47,737 nt of DNA from NCBI GenBank assembly GCA_002733985.1, contig NVXP01000001.1:15443-63179 (forward strand), read 5' to 3'. Source of the DNA: Fluviicola sp. GTDB taxonomy: Bacteria > Bacteroidota > Bacteroidia > Flavobacteriales_D > Crocinitomicaceae. A program made the position numbers and the translations under genes. The notes beneath the pieces were generated by a model. The model saw only the letters and a program-made list of their open reading frames with translations, was not told the DNA's origin and searched no databases. Positions 7,630 to 16,946 of this stretch are shown here, one piece after another. Positions within the stretch are counted from its first letter, which is position 1, and each line of letters begins with the position of its first letter.

Positions 7630-10600
7630 ATGACCAACCACTATACTCCCGGACCGGAACAAATACCAGCTGAAATTTTAAAAGTAACGAGTTCTTTCAA
7701 AAAGAAAGTCTTCCTTGCACTAATTGGTCTTATCGCCTTTATCACATTCTATTTTGGTCTGATGATTTGGTTTGGCTATCAAACCTACCACCTATTTTAT
7801 ATTCTTACACATGGCGCTGACAATCCTTTCTTTATTATCATAACAGGTCTTTGTTTTGCTATTCTCACAATTTTCATGTTCAAATCGTTGATCTTTTTCA
7901 AGAAAAAAGAAGACATTCCGTACAAACAGCTCACCAAGGCAGAACAACCAGAATTGTACGATTTTATACATGAAGTAGCGAAAGAAACGGGAGCCCCTGC
8001 TCCTCATAAGATTTATTTATCTGATCGCGTAAATGCGAGTGTTTTTTATGATCTTTCATTGATCAACATCCTTATCCCGTCTAAGAAAAATCTTGAAGTT
8101 GGAATGGGCCTTCTCAACGTTCTGAATCTAACCGAATTCAAAGCAATTCTAGCTCACGAATTTGGACATTTTGCTCAACGGTCAATGCTACTTGGTAGGT
8201 ATGTCTATGTCGCTCAACAATTGGCCACGCGTATCGTTCATAAGCGTGACATTCTCGATCAAGCTTTATCAGGATTGAGTTCGTTTGACCTTCGGATAGC
8301 TTGGGTAGGTTGGATCCTTTCGATTATTGTTTGGGCGATTCGCTCCTTAATTGATGTACTTTTTGGCATCGTTGTAATATCTGAGAGAGCTTTATCACGA
8401 GAAATGGAATTTCAGGCAGACAATGTTGCTGTTTCCGTTACCGGTAGTGATGCCTTGATTTATGGTTTACACAAGCTACGTGCCGCGGATGAAGGATACA
8501 GAGAAAGTATTACCATTCTCAATAAGTGCTTACAAGACAAGAAAGCAATTCCTAATCTGTACTCACTTCAGTCGAATTATATTAAAAAGATGCGTTGGGT
8601 GTTAAACGATCCAAATTACGGAATGATTTCAGAGAACATTGTACAGAAGGAAAACGTTCGATTGTTTAAAAATGGCTTGATAAATCCACCCGAAATGTGG
8701 TCAACTCATCCATCCGACATGGATCGTGAAAATAACGCCAAACGATCCTATTTACGAGTGGAAATTGATCAAAGAGGAGCTGTTGAACTGGTTAGAAACG
8801 AAAAAGACCTCTTTGAAGAAATCACAGGTGATATTATCAAGTCTGTTAAAGTTGAAACAGAACTAATTACTGATGAGGAATCGATTGAGATAATGAATCA
8901 CGAAATGTTCGAGTGGACATTTTTAGACCCACAATTCAAGAGTGTTTATTTAAATCGCTCGTCAATGCGGAATTTTGATTCCATATCGGATATTTATGCT
9001 GGGGAGTTGTATGAATCCATTGAGATTGAATATAAAGCACTCTACCCGGATTCGATAAAAGAAGAACTTGAATTGCACCGTGAATACGAAGAAGAAATAA
9101 ACTTACTTGAAGCTACTAAAAATCAGGTAAGGACCGCTGAAAACAGAAAAATCGTTCACCGAGGAAATGAGATTTCCAGAAAAATGATTCCAGCCATTAT
9201 TGAACGCCTGAAAGCACAAGAAATTACGGCTCGTCAAAAACTAGCCGACCACGATCAAAAATGTCGATTGGTGAACTATCATGCTGCAAACACCTTACAT
9301 CCATCTTATGGAGAATATTTGAAATCAATTGCCCAGGTTCTTCATTACGCTGAACATACTTTAGCAGATTTAATCGATGTTCATCAAAAATTTAATGGTA
9401 CGCTCTTCGTTATCTTTGCTGATAACCGTGTCACTGAAACAGAAGAATTATTATTGATCTCTGAGGCGAGAGCAATGAGAAAAGTGATGCATTTCACCTG
9501 TAGAAATGCTGAAAAAATCACATTAAACGATACACTCTTATCCAAATTAAAAATAAAAAAATCAGAAGATCTTTTTGAGGAATTCAACCTTGAAGAGCCT
9601 GACATGGGAAACATTCAAGGGTGGTTAGAGGTTTATGCTTCGTGGTATGAAGTCTGCGTACAAGGTTTGACTCGACTAAGAAATTGCTCGCTTGAATTAC
9701 TGTTAAATAGTGAAACGATTGTCCAGAAGGATTACTTACTGAAGGAAAATAATTTCAAATTCGACAAAATGCCTATCATAGATGATGACTATCCCCGTAT
9801 TTGTAATGGAAACGAACGGAAAGTTGTAGAAAAGCTCACTTTCTGGGACAAATTCCATGGTGGAATTGGTCTTTTTCCAACAATTGCAAAATTCAGTGCC
9901 GCGGCTATTATTCTTATTGGAGCGATATTTATTGGTCGTATTTCTATTGAATCAACCCTATATATTCAGAATGCATTTGATCAAGAATTAAGAGTATCCA
10001 TTAACGGAACAACTTACTCGATTGATCCAAAATCTCAGCTCACCACAATCATTTCTGAAGACGCGGAGATTTTAACGAAAACCTTAAATGGTAGAACAAT
10101 CGATATATTCACCGGTAAATACGACGCAGGAAATCAGAATTACATCTACAACATTGGTTATGGAGATTATTTTGTTGAATATGAAACTGTTTACGGTATT
10201 GGCGAACCCTCAGAGGCGATTTACATAGGGTCAAGTCGATGGATGCCAGCTCACGCGGATTACATTATGGAAGAAGCGCCATTAGAAATTCGCACAAAAT
10301 ACAGTGGGGAAACACGCTCTACAATAGCTCCTATTTTGGACGACCCATTCTCTCTACCTGAACTCAACTATCAGGACAAAGAGTTTCAAAAAATGATTTC
10401 AAATCACGTGCAATTCGATTCTCCTAATTCGCAATATATGGCGAACTGGCTGTCCATGATGCTGACCTTTGATCCAGAGTTGATTCAAATCCAGAAAGTT
10501 GCGAGAAAATCGCGAGAAAATATTCCAGCTCAACGAATATTGATGGACGCAGCTAGTGAGTCTGAAAAGGAAAATCTGAATGTTTTGTATAAAAAATTAT

Positions 10601-11460
10601 TTGCAAAGACAGGAAATCCAGATTTCAAATATTTAGAAATTCGCGCATTAGAAGACAGCCCAGAACAAGATGTAGCATTCGTTCAAGCTTCAAAAAAATA
10701 TCCGGAAAATGGTTGGTTAAATTTAGCCGCGGGATACTTATTTGCCAGAGACGAAAATTGGAAACTTGCAGACGAACATTATTCCAAAATAATAAACGGT
10801 TCTCAAAACGTGAGGGAAATCGTTGTTTTGGATTACGTCAAAATTCACCGATTGCAATGCGAATTAACAAACTCTCCTTTTGTCAATTCAAATTACTATT
10901 TGCACGAACAAATTGAATATCAATTACGCTTAGATGCCGGTGATCAAACAATTACTAGTCAGGAAGGTGAAATGATTCCATATTACTTAAGCTTGGAAAA
11001 GTACGACATGGTTCGAGATCTACTACCAACATTACCCGTTGAAAGTCAAGGGCATTATTTATGGATGTTAGCAGCAAGTCAGCCCGACAATCAGGCTGCT
11101 TTTGATGAAGCCATGAACTTAGATCAAAATGTTTCCATCAATGCAATCAACTATCCTATTGCCTTGGCGCTTATGGCATCTCGAAATAATGATTACTCTG
11201 AGTTAGAGGAATTCTTGTCAAGGGTCATGACGGAAAGAGATATAGCTTCGATGTTAGCATTTGTTAATGCCATTCAAACCAAAAACATGTCTTCAGCAAG
11301 GGGAATTATTGACAATGTAAGTAATTATCAGATCGGCACGAATTTGAAACTGATCGCGTGCATAATGATGAAAGAAAAAGTTCCGCAAGACTGGTGGCGT
11401 CAAGTAAACTCACTCTTGTTCGTTTCTGACAAACCCTATATCGGATACTGTATTCGTTGA
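7630..11460 (+). CDS. Very large M48-family metallopeptidase with C-terminal TPR-like region
   Basis: This is a 1276-residue membrane protease. Two hydrophobic segments (about 27-50 and 65-90) precede an M48 catalytic domain with the zinc motif HEFGH at 176-180 and the third ligand region EFQAD at 260-264. Another membrane stretch lies at about 222-250. The middle is charged and helical with coiled-coil character. A further helix near 755-775 (FSAAAIILIGAIFIGRI) leads to a large C-terminal part rich in short helical repeats resembling TPRs, probably outside the membrane. Ordinary HtpX-type M48 proteins have about 300 residues, so some 900 residues are extra. Zinc endopeptidase activity in membrane-protein or envelope quality control is inferred. 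It is flanked by a direct repeat (7194-7355 and 11518-11632). Confidence 0.85.
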   Translation: MTNHYTPGPEQIPAEILKVTSSFKKKVFLALIGLIAFITFYFGLMIWFGYQTYHLFYILTHGADNPFFIIITGLCFAILTIFMFKSLIFFKKKEDIPYKQLTKAEQPELYDFIHEVAKETGAPAPHKIYLSDRVNASVFYDLSLINILIPSKKNLEVGMGLLNVLNLTEFKAILAHEFGHFAQRSMLLGRYVYVAQQLATRIVHKRDILDQALSGLSSFDLRIAWVGWILSIIVWAIRSLIDVLFGIVVISERALSREMEFQADNVAVSVTGSDALIYGLHKLRAADEGYRESITILNKCLQDKKAIPNLYSLQSNYIKKMRWVLNDPNYGMISENIVQKENVRLFKNGLINPPEMWSTHPSDMDRENNAKRSYLRVEIDQRGAVELVRNEKDLFEEITGDIIKSVKVETELITDEESIEIMNHEMFEWTFLDPQFKSVYLNRSSMRNFDSISDIYAGELYESIEIEYKALYPDSIKEELELHREYEEEINLLEATKNQVRTAENRKIVHRGNEISRKMIPAIIERLKAQEITARQKLADHDQKCRLVNYHAANTLHPSYGEYLKSIAQVLHYAEHTLADLIDVHQKFNGTLFVIFADNRVTETEELLLISEARAMRKVMHFTCRNAEKITLNDTLLSKLKIKKSEDLFEEFNLEEPDMGNIQGWLEVYASWYEVCVQGLTRLRNCSLELLLNSETIVQKDYLLKENNFKFDKMPIIDDDYPRICNGNERKVVEKLTFWDKFHGGIGLFPTIAKFSAAAIILIGAIFIGRISIESTLYIQNAFDQELRVSINGTTYSIDPKSQLTTIISEDAEILTKTLNGRTIDIFTGKYDAGNQNYIYNIGYGDYFVEYETVYGIGEPSEAIYIGSSRWMPAHADYIMEEAPLEIRTKYSGETRSTIAPILDDPFSLPELNYQDKEFQKMISNHVQFDSPNSQYMANWLSMMLTFDPELIQIQKVARKSRENIPAQRILMDAASESEKENLNVLYKKLFAKTGNPDFKYLEIRALEDSPEQDVAFVQASKKYPENGWLNLAAGYLFARDENWKLADEHYSKIINGSQNVREIVVLDYVKIHRLQCELTNSPFVNSNYYLHEQIEYQLRLDAGDQTITSQEGEMIPYYLSLEKYDMVRDLLPTLPVESQGHYLWMLAASQPDNQAAFDEAMNLDQNVSINAINYPIALALMASRNNDYSELEEFLSRVMTERDIASMLAFVNAIQTKNMSSARGIIDNVSNYQIGTNLKLIACIMMKEKVPQDWWRQVNSLLFVSDKPYIGYCIR

Positions 11461-11740
11461 TTTAAGGATTGAGAAATTCTTCTGTTTAGTAGCTTTAATT
11501 ATTCATTGACGCAATATAAGGATGAACATCCCCAGCGAAGAGCAAGAAATAACAAAACGCAGGAGCAGTGGAACTTTGTATCGCTACGGATTACCTAGTC
11601 GCAATTTTTGAGTGAACAAACGAAAAAGAATTCGATGCACCATTTTTGTTAATTTGAAATCCTGAAATGTTTAGCGACTCAGAAACAATCGCTCACAAAG
11701 TTCAGTTAGGATTGTTATTTTTGACTACTAACTTCATCCC
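11461..11740. other. Intergenic region between the M48 protease and first radical SAM gene
   Basis: These 280 bases hold no convincing gene. The dominant content is a decayed repeat copy at 11518-11632. Downstream of it, TTAGGATTGTTATTTTTGAC around 11705-11724 is AT-rich and could belong to the radical SAM gene's promoter, but no clean TTG/TAnnTTTG pair is present. Confidence 0.5.
11518..11632. repeat. Direct repeat copy B (decayed copy of the fusion-gene 5' end)
   Basis: AAGGATGAACATCCCCAGCG at 11518 starts a segment nearly identical to 7194-7290, including the CAAGAAATAACAAAACGCA and GTCGCAATTTTTGAGT blocks. It then skips the start-codon region of the parent and resumes with an AACGAAAAAGAATT block matching about 7338-7352. 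The copy has small changes that destroy the reading frame and codes for nothing. It is best read as the scar of a duplication or recombination event that placed the protease gene between the two copies. Confidence 0.85.
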
Positions 11741-13126
11741 ATGTCGAAACCCTTTAGCTTATTTTCCAATCGAAAAATTACAGATGCCCAATCGGTTGCT
11801 GAAAGTCAGGCATTTTGCATGAAGCCATGGGTGCACCTTTTTGTTTCGCAATATGGGTCGGTTGTTCCTTGTTGCTTAACTCCATGGGATAAAGAAGGTG
11901 CTCTGGGTGATGTGAACAAGCAATCGATCAAGGAAATATGGAACGGTACCGAAATGAGGCAATTTCGAAAGACCTTATTGAAAGATCAACCCGATGAGCG
12001 CTGTAAATCTTGTTATGAAAGCGAGCGAAATGGTTTGAAGAGCACTCGGAAAATGACCAATGCACTTTATGCAGACAAATTGGACTGGGCGCTCGACACC
12101 AAACGAAATGGTTTCTCAGAAAAGGCCAAGCCTATCTTTTGGGACATTCGTATTTCAAACTTATGCAATTTCAAATGTCGAATTTGTGGACATCATTCAA
12201 GTTCACAATGGTATAAGGATGCGAAAGAAATGGGATCACTTTCCCACGAAACAAAAATTCAACACGGCCCAAAAAACTTTAATGAATTGCTCGAACAATT
12301 GCTTTTTGTGTTCGACGATCTTGAAGAAATCTATTTTGCTGGAGGAGAACCACTGTTAATGGAAGAACACTGGGCGATACTTGACCTGCTCCTAGAACAT
12401 GGTAAAACAGACGTAAAACTCAGATATGCGACTAACTTTTCTCAAACAGTCTACAAAGGAAGAGACGTTTTTCAATTATGGACACGTTTCAATAACGTAA
12501 ATGTCCACGCAAGTCTCGATGACACAGGCAAGCGAGGAGAACTTCAACGCAGCGGACAATCTTGGGACATTGCTGTTTCAGAACGAAAGCGAATGCTCGA
12601 AGTCTGTCCTCATGTTCATTTTTTAGTGACACCGACCATCAACGTAATGAATATTCATAACATCGGTGCTTTCCACAAAGAATGGGTGCTTTCTAAATTG
12701 ATAAGCATCGATGAATTCATGCCTCATACTTTGAGGAGTCCGAACTATTTAAGCATTCGCATTTTTCCAGAAAGCGAACGGGAAACCATTCGCAAAGTAC
12801 TCGAACAGCACATCGACTGGGTGATTGAATACGTGAAAGAGCATCCACCTCAAGCACCAACGAAAGCCGAACTCGAACAATTTGATGGCTTACTGGATAA
12901 CCTTGGGATGAATGAAACCACAGGACATCCGAAAATTGACATGCAACTGAACGAATTTAGAAATTGCATTACGTACATGGATAGTAAAAATGATCAACAT
13001 CTAATTCCAGAGTTCATTGCTTTTACGGATACACTAGACCACTTACGAGCAGAATCAACGAGAACAGTATTACCAGAATTAAGCCCTTTATGGGATTACA
13101 CGAAATCATTAGACGAGAATGCATAA
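11741..13126 (+). CDS. Twitch-domain radical SAM protein (1 of 3)
   Basis: A 461-residue protein. The radical SAM [4Fe-4S] motif CNFKCRIC (C142, C146, C149) is preceded by an unusual N-terminal cysteine region: C26 in FCMKPWVHLF, C44-C45 in VPCCLTPW, and C88/C91 in CKSC. These resemble the auxiliary-cluster ligands of twitch/SPASM enzymes but sit before the SAM-binding barrel. YFAGGEPLL is the GGEP motif that contacts SAM. The N-terminus (MSKPFSLFSNRK) is short, aromatic and basic. The stop overlaps the next radical SAM start (13119), so the two are translationally coupled. The family includes maturases and small-molecule oxidants; the substrate is unknown. Confidence 0.88.
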   Translation: MSKPFSLFSNRKITDAQSVAESQAFCMKPWVHLFVSQYGSVVPCCLTPWDKEGALGDVNKQSIKEIWNGTEMRQFRKTLLKDQPDERCKSCYESERNGLKSTRKMTNALYADKLDWALDTKRNGFSEKAKPIFWDIRISNLCNFKCRICGHHSSSQWYKDAKEMGSLSHETKIQHGPKNFNELLEQLLFVFDDLEEIYFAGGEPLLMEEHWAILDLLLEHGKTDVKLRYATNFSQTVYKGRDVFQLWTRFNNVNVHASLDDTGKRGELQRSGQSWDIAVSERKRMLEVCPHVHFLVTPTINVMNIHNIGAFHKEWVLSKLISIDEFMPHTLRSPNYLSIRIFPESERETIRKVLEQHIDWVIEYVKEHPPQAPTKAELEQFDGLLDNLGMNETTGHPKIDMQLNEFRNCITYMDSKNDQHLIPEFIAFTDTLDHLRAESTRTVLPELSPLWDYTKSLDENA

Positions 13127-14495
13127 CACGGGAGATCAACTTCTTAAATACAACGACAAACGTGTTCCCGAAGCTCGCACAATGGCCTGCTGGGCTCCCA
13201 TCAAGAGTTTGTACTTTGGATTTCGAGGAAACACCTCTGTTTGTTGCTTTAATAAAATTCATGTTGTTGGAAAATACCCTGACCTTACTATTCGTGAAAT
13301 ATGGGATAGTGCCAAAAGAAAGGATATTACTCAACGGCTAGCACAAAATGATTTCTCCCTTGGGTGCATGGGTTGCGAGGAACTTATTCAAGCAGAAAAC
13401 TTCAAGGCACTTCCAGCAAAAAACTTTGATGTACTTCCCATTCTTCGTACAGGTTATCCTTCAAAAATGGATTTTGAACTGTCGAATGAATGCAATCTTG
13501 AATGCCTCATGTGTAGAGGTGAATTTTCGTCCGCTATTCGGAGAAACAGAGAAAAACTGCCTCCAATAAAATCAGCATACGACAGTGATTTCGTTGATCA
13601 ATTGGAAGAATTTATTCCCTATCTCGAGAATTCACATTTCCTCGGAGGGGAACCATTTCTAGTACCTATTTACCTCGACATCTGGGAACGAATGGTCGCA
13701 ATAAATCCAAAAATTCGAATTTCGATACAAACGAATGGTACAATCTTAACGGATAGAATCAAGCGCATTATCAATTCGATGAACTTTGATATCGCTGTTT
13801 CGATTGATTCAATTATTGAAGAAAACTATCGAATTATTCGCAAAAATGGCGAATGGAAAAAGGTGTTACCAAACATTCATTTTTTCAGAGAATATTGCAG
13901 AGAAAAGGACACGCATTTTCATATCTCTTTTTGCCCAATGATTCAAAATTGGAAAGAGCTTCCTGATGTTGTGAAGTTTGCAAATGAACTTGACTGCAAC
14001 ATCTTCTTCAATACTGTTTTTCATCCAAAATCGTGCTCTATTAGTTCGCTTTCATCAAAAGAAATTTTCGAAATTGTTGCGTTTCTATCTGAAGCGAATC
14101 TCTCATCGTCCACTTCAATCCAAGAAGAAAACAGACAGAGTTACCTTCAAGTCGTGAATCATTTCAAGTTATGGGAAAAGGAAGCATTGGAAAGAGAAAA
14201 AATGATTGCTCAAACTGGAGATATTGCTGATCTCGAATCCTATTTGCTTGGTTTGAAACGCTATCTCAGTGAAAACAATGATCTCAAAGCGGAAGATCAA
14301 TCTTCTATATATGAAGACATTGAATCAAAACTGAACTACATCATTGATGTTGCTGCCGAAAACAATTTACACGAAACAGCAACTGGACATATCATTGAAA
14401 TGGAGTACAAAACCATTGTTCAGTCATTGCCCCAAATGGACCGTGAACATGCCTTGTATTTATTTAAATCTTTTGTGACTCCTCTCCCTGACTAA
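13119..14495 (+). CDS. Twitch/SPASM-like radical SAM protein (2 of 3)
   Basis: A 458-residue protein whose ATG overlaps the stop of the preceding radical SAM gene by eight bases. The cluster motif is CNLECLMC (C125, C129, C132). The N-terminal auxiliary cysteines are C24 (MACWAPIKS), C42-C43 (SVCCFNK) and C83/C86 (CMGC). The SAM-contact motif reads FLGGEPFL. The C-terminal third is helical and acidic with no further cysteine cluster evident. The layout parallels its neighbours, but sequence between motifs is clearly diverged, so the enzymes probably act on different positions or substrates. Its stop lies one base from the stop of the third, convergent radical SAM gene. Confidence 0.86.
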   Translation: MHNTGDQLLKYNDKRVPEARTMACWAPIKSLYFGFRGNTSVCCFNKIHVVGKYPDLTIREIWDSAKRKDITQRLAQNDFSLGCMGCEELIQAENFKALPAKNFDVLPILRTGYPSKMDFELSNECNLECLMCRGEFSSAIRRNREKLPPIKSAYDSDFVDQLEEFIPYLENSHFLGGEPFLVPIYLDIWERMVAINPKIRISIQTNGTILTDRIKRIINSMNFDIAVSIDSIIEENYRIIRKNGEWKKVLPNIHFFREYCREKDTHFHISFCPMIQNWKELPDVVKFANELDCNIFFNTVFHPKSCSISSLSSKEIFEIVAFLSEANLSSSTSIQEENRQSYLQVVNHFKLWEKEALEREKMIAQTGDIADLESYLLGLKRYLSENNDLKAEDQSSIYEDIESKLNYIIDVAAENNLHETATGHIIEMEYKTIVQSLPQMDREHALYLFKSFVTPLPD

Positions 14496-14496
14496 T

Positions 14497-15789
14497 CTAG
14501 TGAATCAATGACTTTAACTCTGGGAAAACAGATACAAAGTCTTCATCTCGCAACGCATCCAATTTAGCTATTTTCTGAGGGAAATTCAATCGAGCTTTTT
14601 CATCTCCATCGTGATTCAAGTAGTTTATGATATTGCGATACTGCCGCAAAACATAGTCCATCTTTTTTTGATCTTCTACAGACTGATTTTCCAACCAAAT
14701 TACATGTTCCTCAATTCGTTTTTCAGCAATCTTTTTCAATTCCTTTGATAAATTTCTAATATTAAATTCCAAGGGATAAACGAGCAAAGTCGGAACGACA
14801 TCTTCTACTCTAACATATCCTTTATTAAATAGCTCAAGGTGCATTTCAGTAATCGACAGAATATTAAAAACACTAATCGTCGGACTGATCATTAAATCAA
14901 CATTGTTTGCCTCGCGCTTGATCGTTTCGAAATTGGACACCATTTGTTCCCATTTTGCATTTTTCCGTTGGTATTCTAATCTCTCACCAATATCATCAAG
15001 GCTCACAGCTAGGTTGACGTAGTCGAATTGTTTCCAAAGTTCTAGAATATCAAATCCCTTAAACTTCAAGCGTGACAAATTCGTGTTGTAAAACAACTTG
15101 CATTGCGTATTACCCGTTTCTATTAAAAACTCCAAAATTTGGTAATGCTGCTCCATCATCAATGGCTCACCTCCGGCGAAATAAACCTCCTTGATTGATC
15201 CAATTTGCTCCCTAAATTCTCTGAAGAACTTTTCTTCGTCAATTATTGAAGTAGTAAGAGCGGGTGTTTCTGGTTTAATATTCCCCAAAGCGAGATCATC
15301 GTTGTACCAACTAGAACTCGACGAAAAATTACAAATTCGACATTTTAAGTTACAGACATTCGAAAAACGAATATCAAAGTAAACTGGCGTTTCATAGCTT
15401 GAAGAGTGAAACTTATTCTGGATCAAATCATTGATCTCATTTTCGTATTTGTCGTTTGTGATTTCGCGTAAGCTTATCCATCCCATTTCCTCTTTTTCGT
15501 AGCATCGACTACAAGCTGGAGCGGGTTTCCCTTTTATCATTTGCTTTCGGAAATCTTCGAATCGTTTTCCTTTCCAAACTTCTTGAATTGTTGATGTATT
15601 GATGTTACCAAATTTCGCTTCATCACCCCAAGGAGCTTGACAACAAGGCGTAACATTTCCGTTTTGAGTGACATGTAAATGAACCCAAGGCATTGCGCAG
15701 AAAACTCCATCATCCTTGAAATGACCGTCATTGTTTACTGCAATTTCTTTCTTTTTACGCCAAAACGCCATGAACTCAAAAAATTTCAT
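14497..15789 (-). CDS. Twitch-domain radical SAM protein (3 of 3)
   Basis: A 430-residue protein from the ATG at 15789. A TTG at 15807 is possible but less likely, and an inner ATG at 15771 is another candidate. It is closely related to the radical SAM protein at 11741: FCAMPWVHLHV, VTPCCQAPW, the pair in CSRC, then CNLKCRIC for the SAM cluster and YFAGGEPLM. The N-terminus, MKFFEFMAFWRKKK, is an aromatic/basic segment that could bind membrane. It faces the other two radical SAM genes tail to tail and is divergent from the SGNH gene. Function is unknown; the conserved auxiliary cysteines argue for real redox chemistry rather than a degenerate copy. Confidence 0.87.
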   Translation of the reverse strand: MKFFEFMAFWRKKKEIAVNNDGHFKDDGVFCAMPWVHLHVTQNGNVTPCCQAPWGDEAKFGNINTSTIQEVWKGKRFEDFRKQMIKGKPAPACSRCYEKEEMGWISLREITNDKYENEINDLIQNKFHSSSYETPVYFDIRFSNVCNLKCRICNFSSSSSWYNDDLALGNIKPETPALTTSIIDEEKFFREFREQIGSIKEVYFAGGEPLMMEQHYQILEFLIETGNTQCKLFYNTNLSRLKFKGFDILELWKQFDYVNLAVSLDDIGERLEYQRKNAKWEQMVSNFETIKREANNVDLMISPTISVFNILSITEMHLELFNKGYVRVEDVVPTLLVYPLEFNIRNLSKELKKIAEKRIEEHVIWLENQSVEDQKKMDYVLRQYRNIINYLNHDGDEKARLNFPQKIAKLDALRDEDFVSVFPELKSLIH

Positions 15790-15851
15790 CCAAGATACAT
15801 AAACCAATGTGTTTTGGCGTCTTTCTTATCTTTACCCAAAACTCTTCATTC

Positions 15852-16883
15852 ATGCGTGAAAAAGTGATAGCATTCGTAAAGCGTGGTTTCATCATGGCCA
15901 TTATTACGATCGTTCTTTTGGAAGTAGGTCTTCGATTATGTGGTTTTGGTGTATTTGAACTCCCTGAATTCTCAATGACTTCTACTCCTAATCGTCACCT
16001 TTCGCCAGACGAAGAACTTGGTATTCGTATGAATCCAGGCATCTATGAAGTAACAATCAATAAAAAGTTAAAATACACGGCAACTCATCTTAAAAATGGA
16101 CAACGAATCTGCGGCAATTTAGAGAATCGTTCAAAGGAACAAACTACTGTTGCATTTTATGGTTGTTCATTTACCTATGGAACTGGCGTGAATGATTCCG
16201 AAGTTTATCCGTACTTACTTCAAGCAGATTTTCCCAATTTGAATATTGAAAATCGCGCGGTCCCCGGTTATGGTCAAGCACAAATTCTTGTCAACCTTGA
16301 ACAGGAATTAACATCTTCCCAGAAACCTGAGGTCATTATTCTAAATTATTTATCATTTCACAATGAGCGGAATACACTGAATCCTTCTTATCGACAAAAA
16401 TTACGAATGGGATATGAAATTACCAGGCGTAATGATATTGGAATAACAAGATTCAAATGCTCTTATCCTTATGGATCATTTGAAGAGAATGAGTTAAAAC
16501 TGAACCACGTTTCAATTCGTGAAATTAGTTCAACCTTTCCACTGATTGAATATTCAGCAAGCATGAATGCACTTCAAAGTACCTGGGATGAACAAACTGT
16601 TGATGCAGAAAAAGATGAAAGAGTGACCCTCGCCATGATCGACCGCATTGATGAAATTTGCAAAAACAACGGAGTTAAACTTGTGATCTCAACAATGATG
16701 AACGACGAAATCACTAGTCGACTAATCAAGCACTGTGAAGAGAAATCAATTTCAACCATTGATATTTACGTCGATTTATCTCAAAAAGGATTTACGAATG
16801 CCCCACATGATCAGCACCCGAGCGCGAAAGCTCACAGGCTGTTTTCAGAAAGATTAAAACCTTACCTATTTGTTATTGAATGA
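15852..16883 (+). CDS. Membrane-anchored SGNH/GDSL-type hydrolase
   Basis: A 343-residue protein from the ATG at 15852. An upstream ATG at 15807 would add 15 residues that overlap the divergent gene's start region. A single N-terminal membrane helix (about 12-28) ends in LLEVGLRLCGFG, matching the LIAEIGLRLVGYKSG segment before the SGNH part of the fusion protein at 4134-7313. Block I is FYGCSFTYG (G104-C-S106, with Cys where Asp is usual), a glycine block lies at 139 (VPGYGQ), and the final block is DQHPSAKAH (D320, H322). The likely role is an extracytoplasmic esterase or O-acyltransferase-like enzyme acting on the glycan. The Cys in block I leaves the catalytic serine intact. Its stop lies 63 bases before the halogenase-like gene. 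Confidence 0.8.
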   Translation: MREKVIAFVKRGFIMAIITIVLLEVGLRLCGFGVFELPEFSMTSTPNRHLSPDEELGIRMNPGIYEVTINKKLKYTATHLKNGQRICGNLENRSKEQTTVAFYGCSFTYGTGVNDSEVYPYLLQADFPNLNIENRAVPGYGQAQILVNLEQELTSSQKPEVIILNYLSFHNERNTLNPSYRQKLRMGYEITRRNDIGITRFKCSYPYGSFEENELKLNHVSIREISSTFPLIEYSASMNALQSTWDEQTVDAEKDERVTLAMIDRIDEICKNNGVKLVISTMMNDEITSRLIKHCEEKSISTIDIYVDLSQKGFTNAPHDQHPSAKAHRLFSERLKPYLFVIE

Positions 16884-16891
16884 GTTAATAG

Positions 16892-16922
16892 TTGATCTAA
16901 ATGAAATAAATTTTTATATTTA
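16892..16922 (+). promoter_or_regulatory. Candidate Bacteroidota promoter of the 2OG-oxygenase operon
   Basis: TTG at 16892-16894 and TATATTTA at 16915-16922 are separated by 20 bases. This fits the Bacteroidota pattern TTG-N17-23-TAnnTTTG except for the last base. It lies 25 bases upstream of the ATG at 16947, in a very AT-rich gap. If real, it starts a transcript covering the halogenase-like gene and the three PhyH genes up to 21602. Confidence 0.4.
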
Positions 16923-16946
16923 ACTGTAACGTTTAACATAACTCCC

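Noticed and set aside
7443-7637. 64-codon minus-strand frame in the gap before the M48 gene
   Set aside because: No motif, overlaps the promoter and start of the protease gene, and composition is like other non-coding AT-rich stretches.
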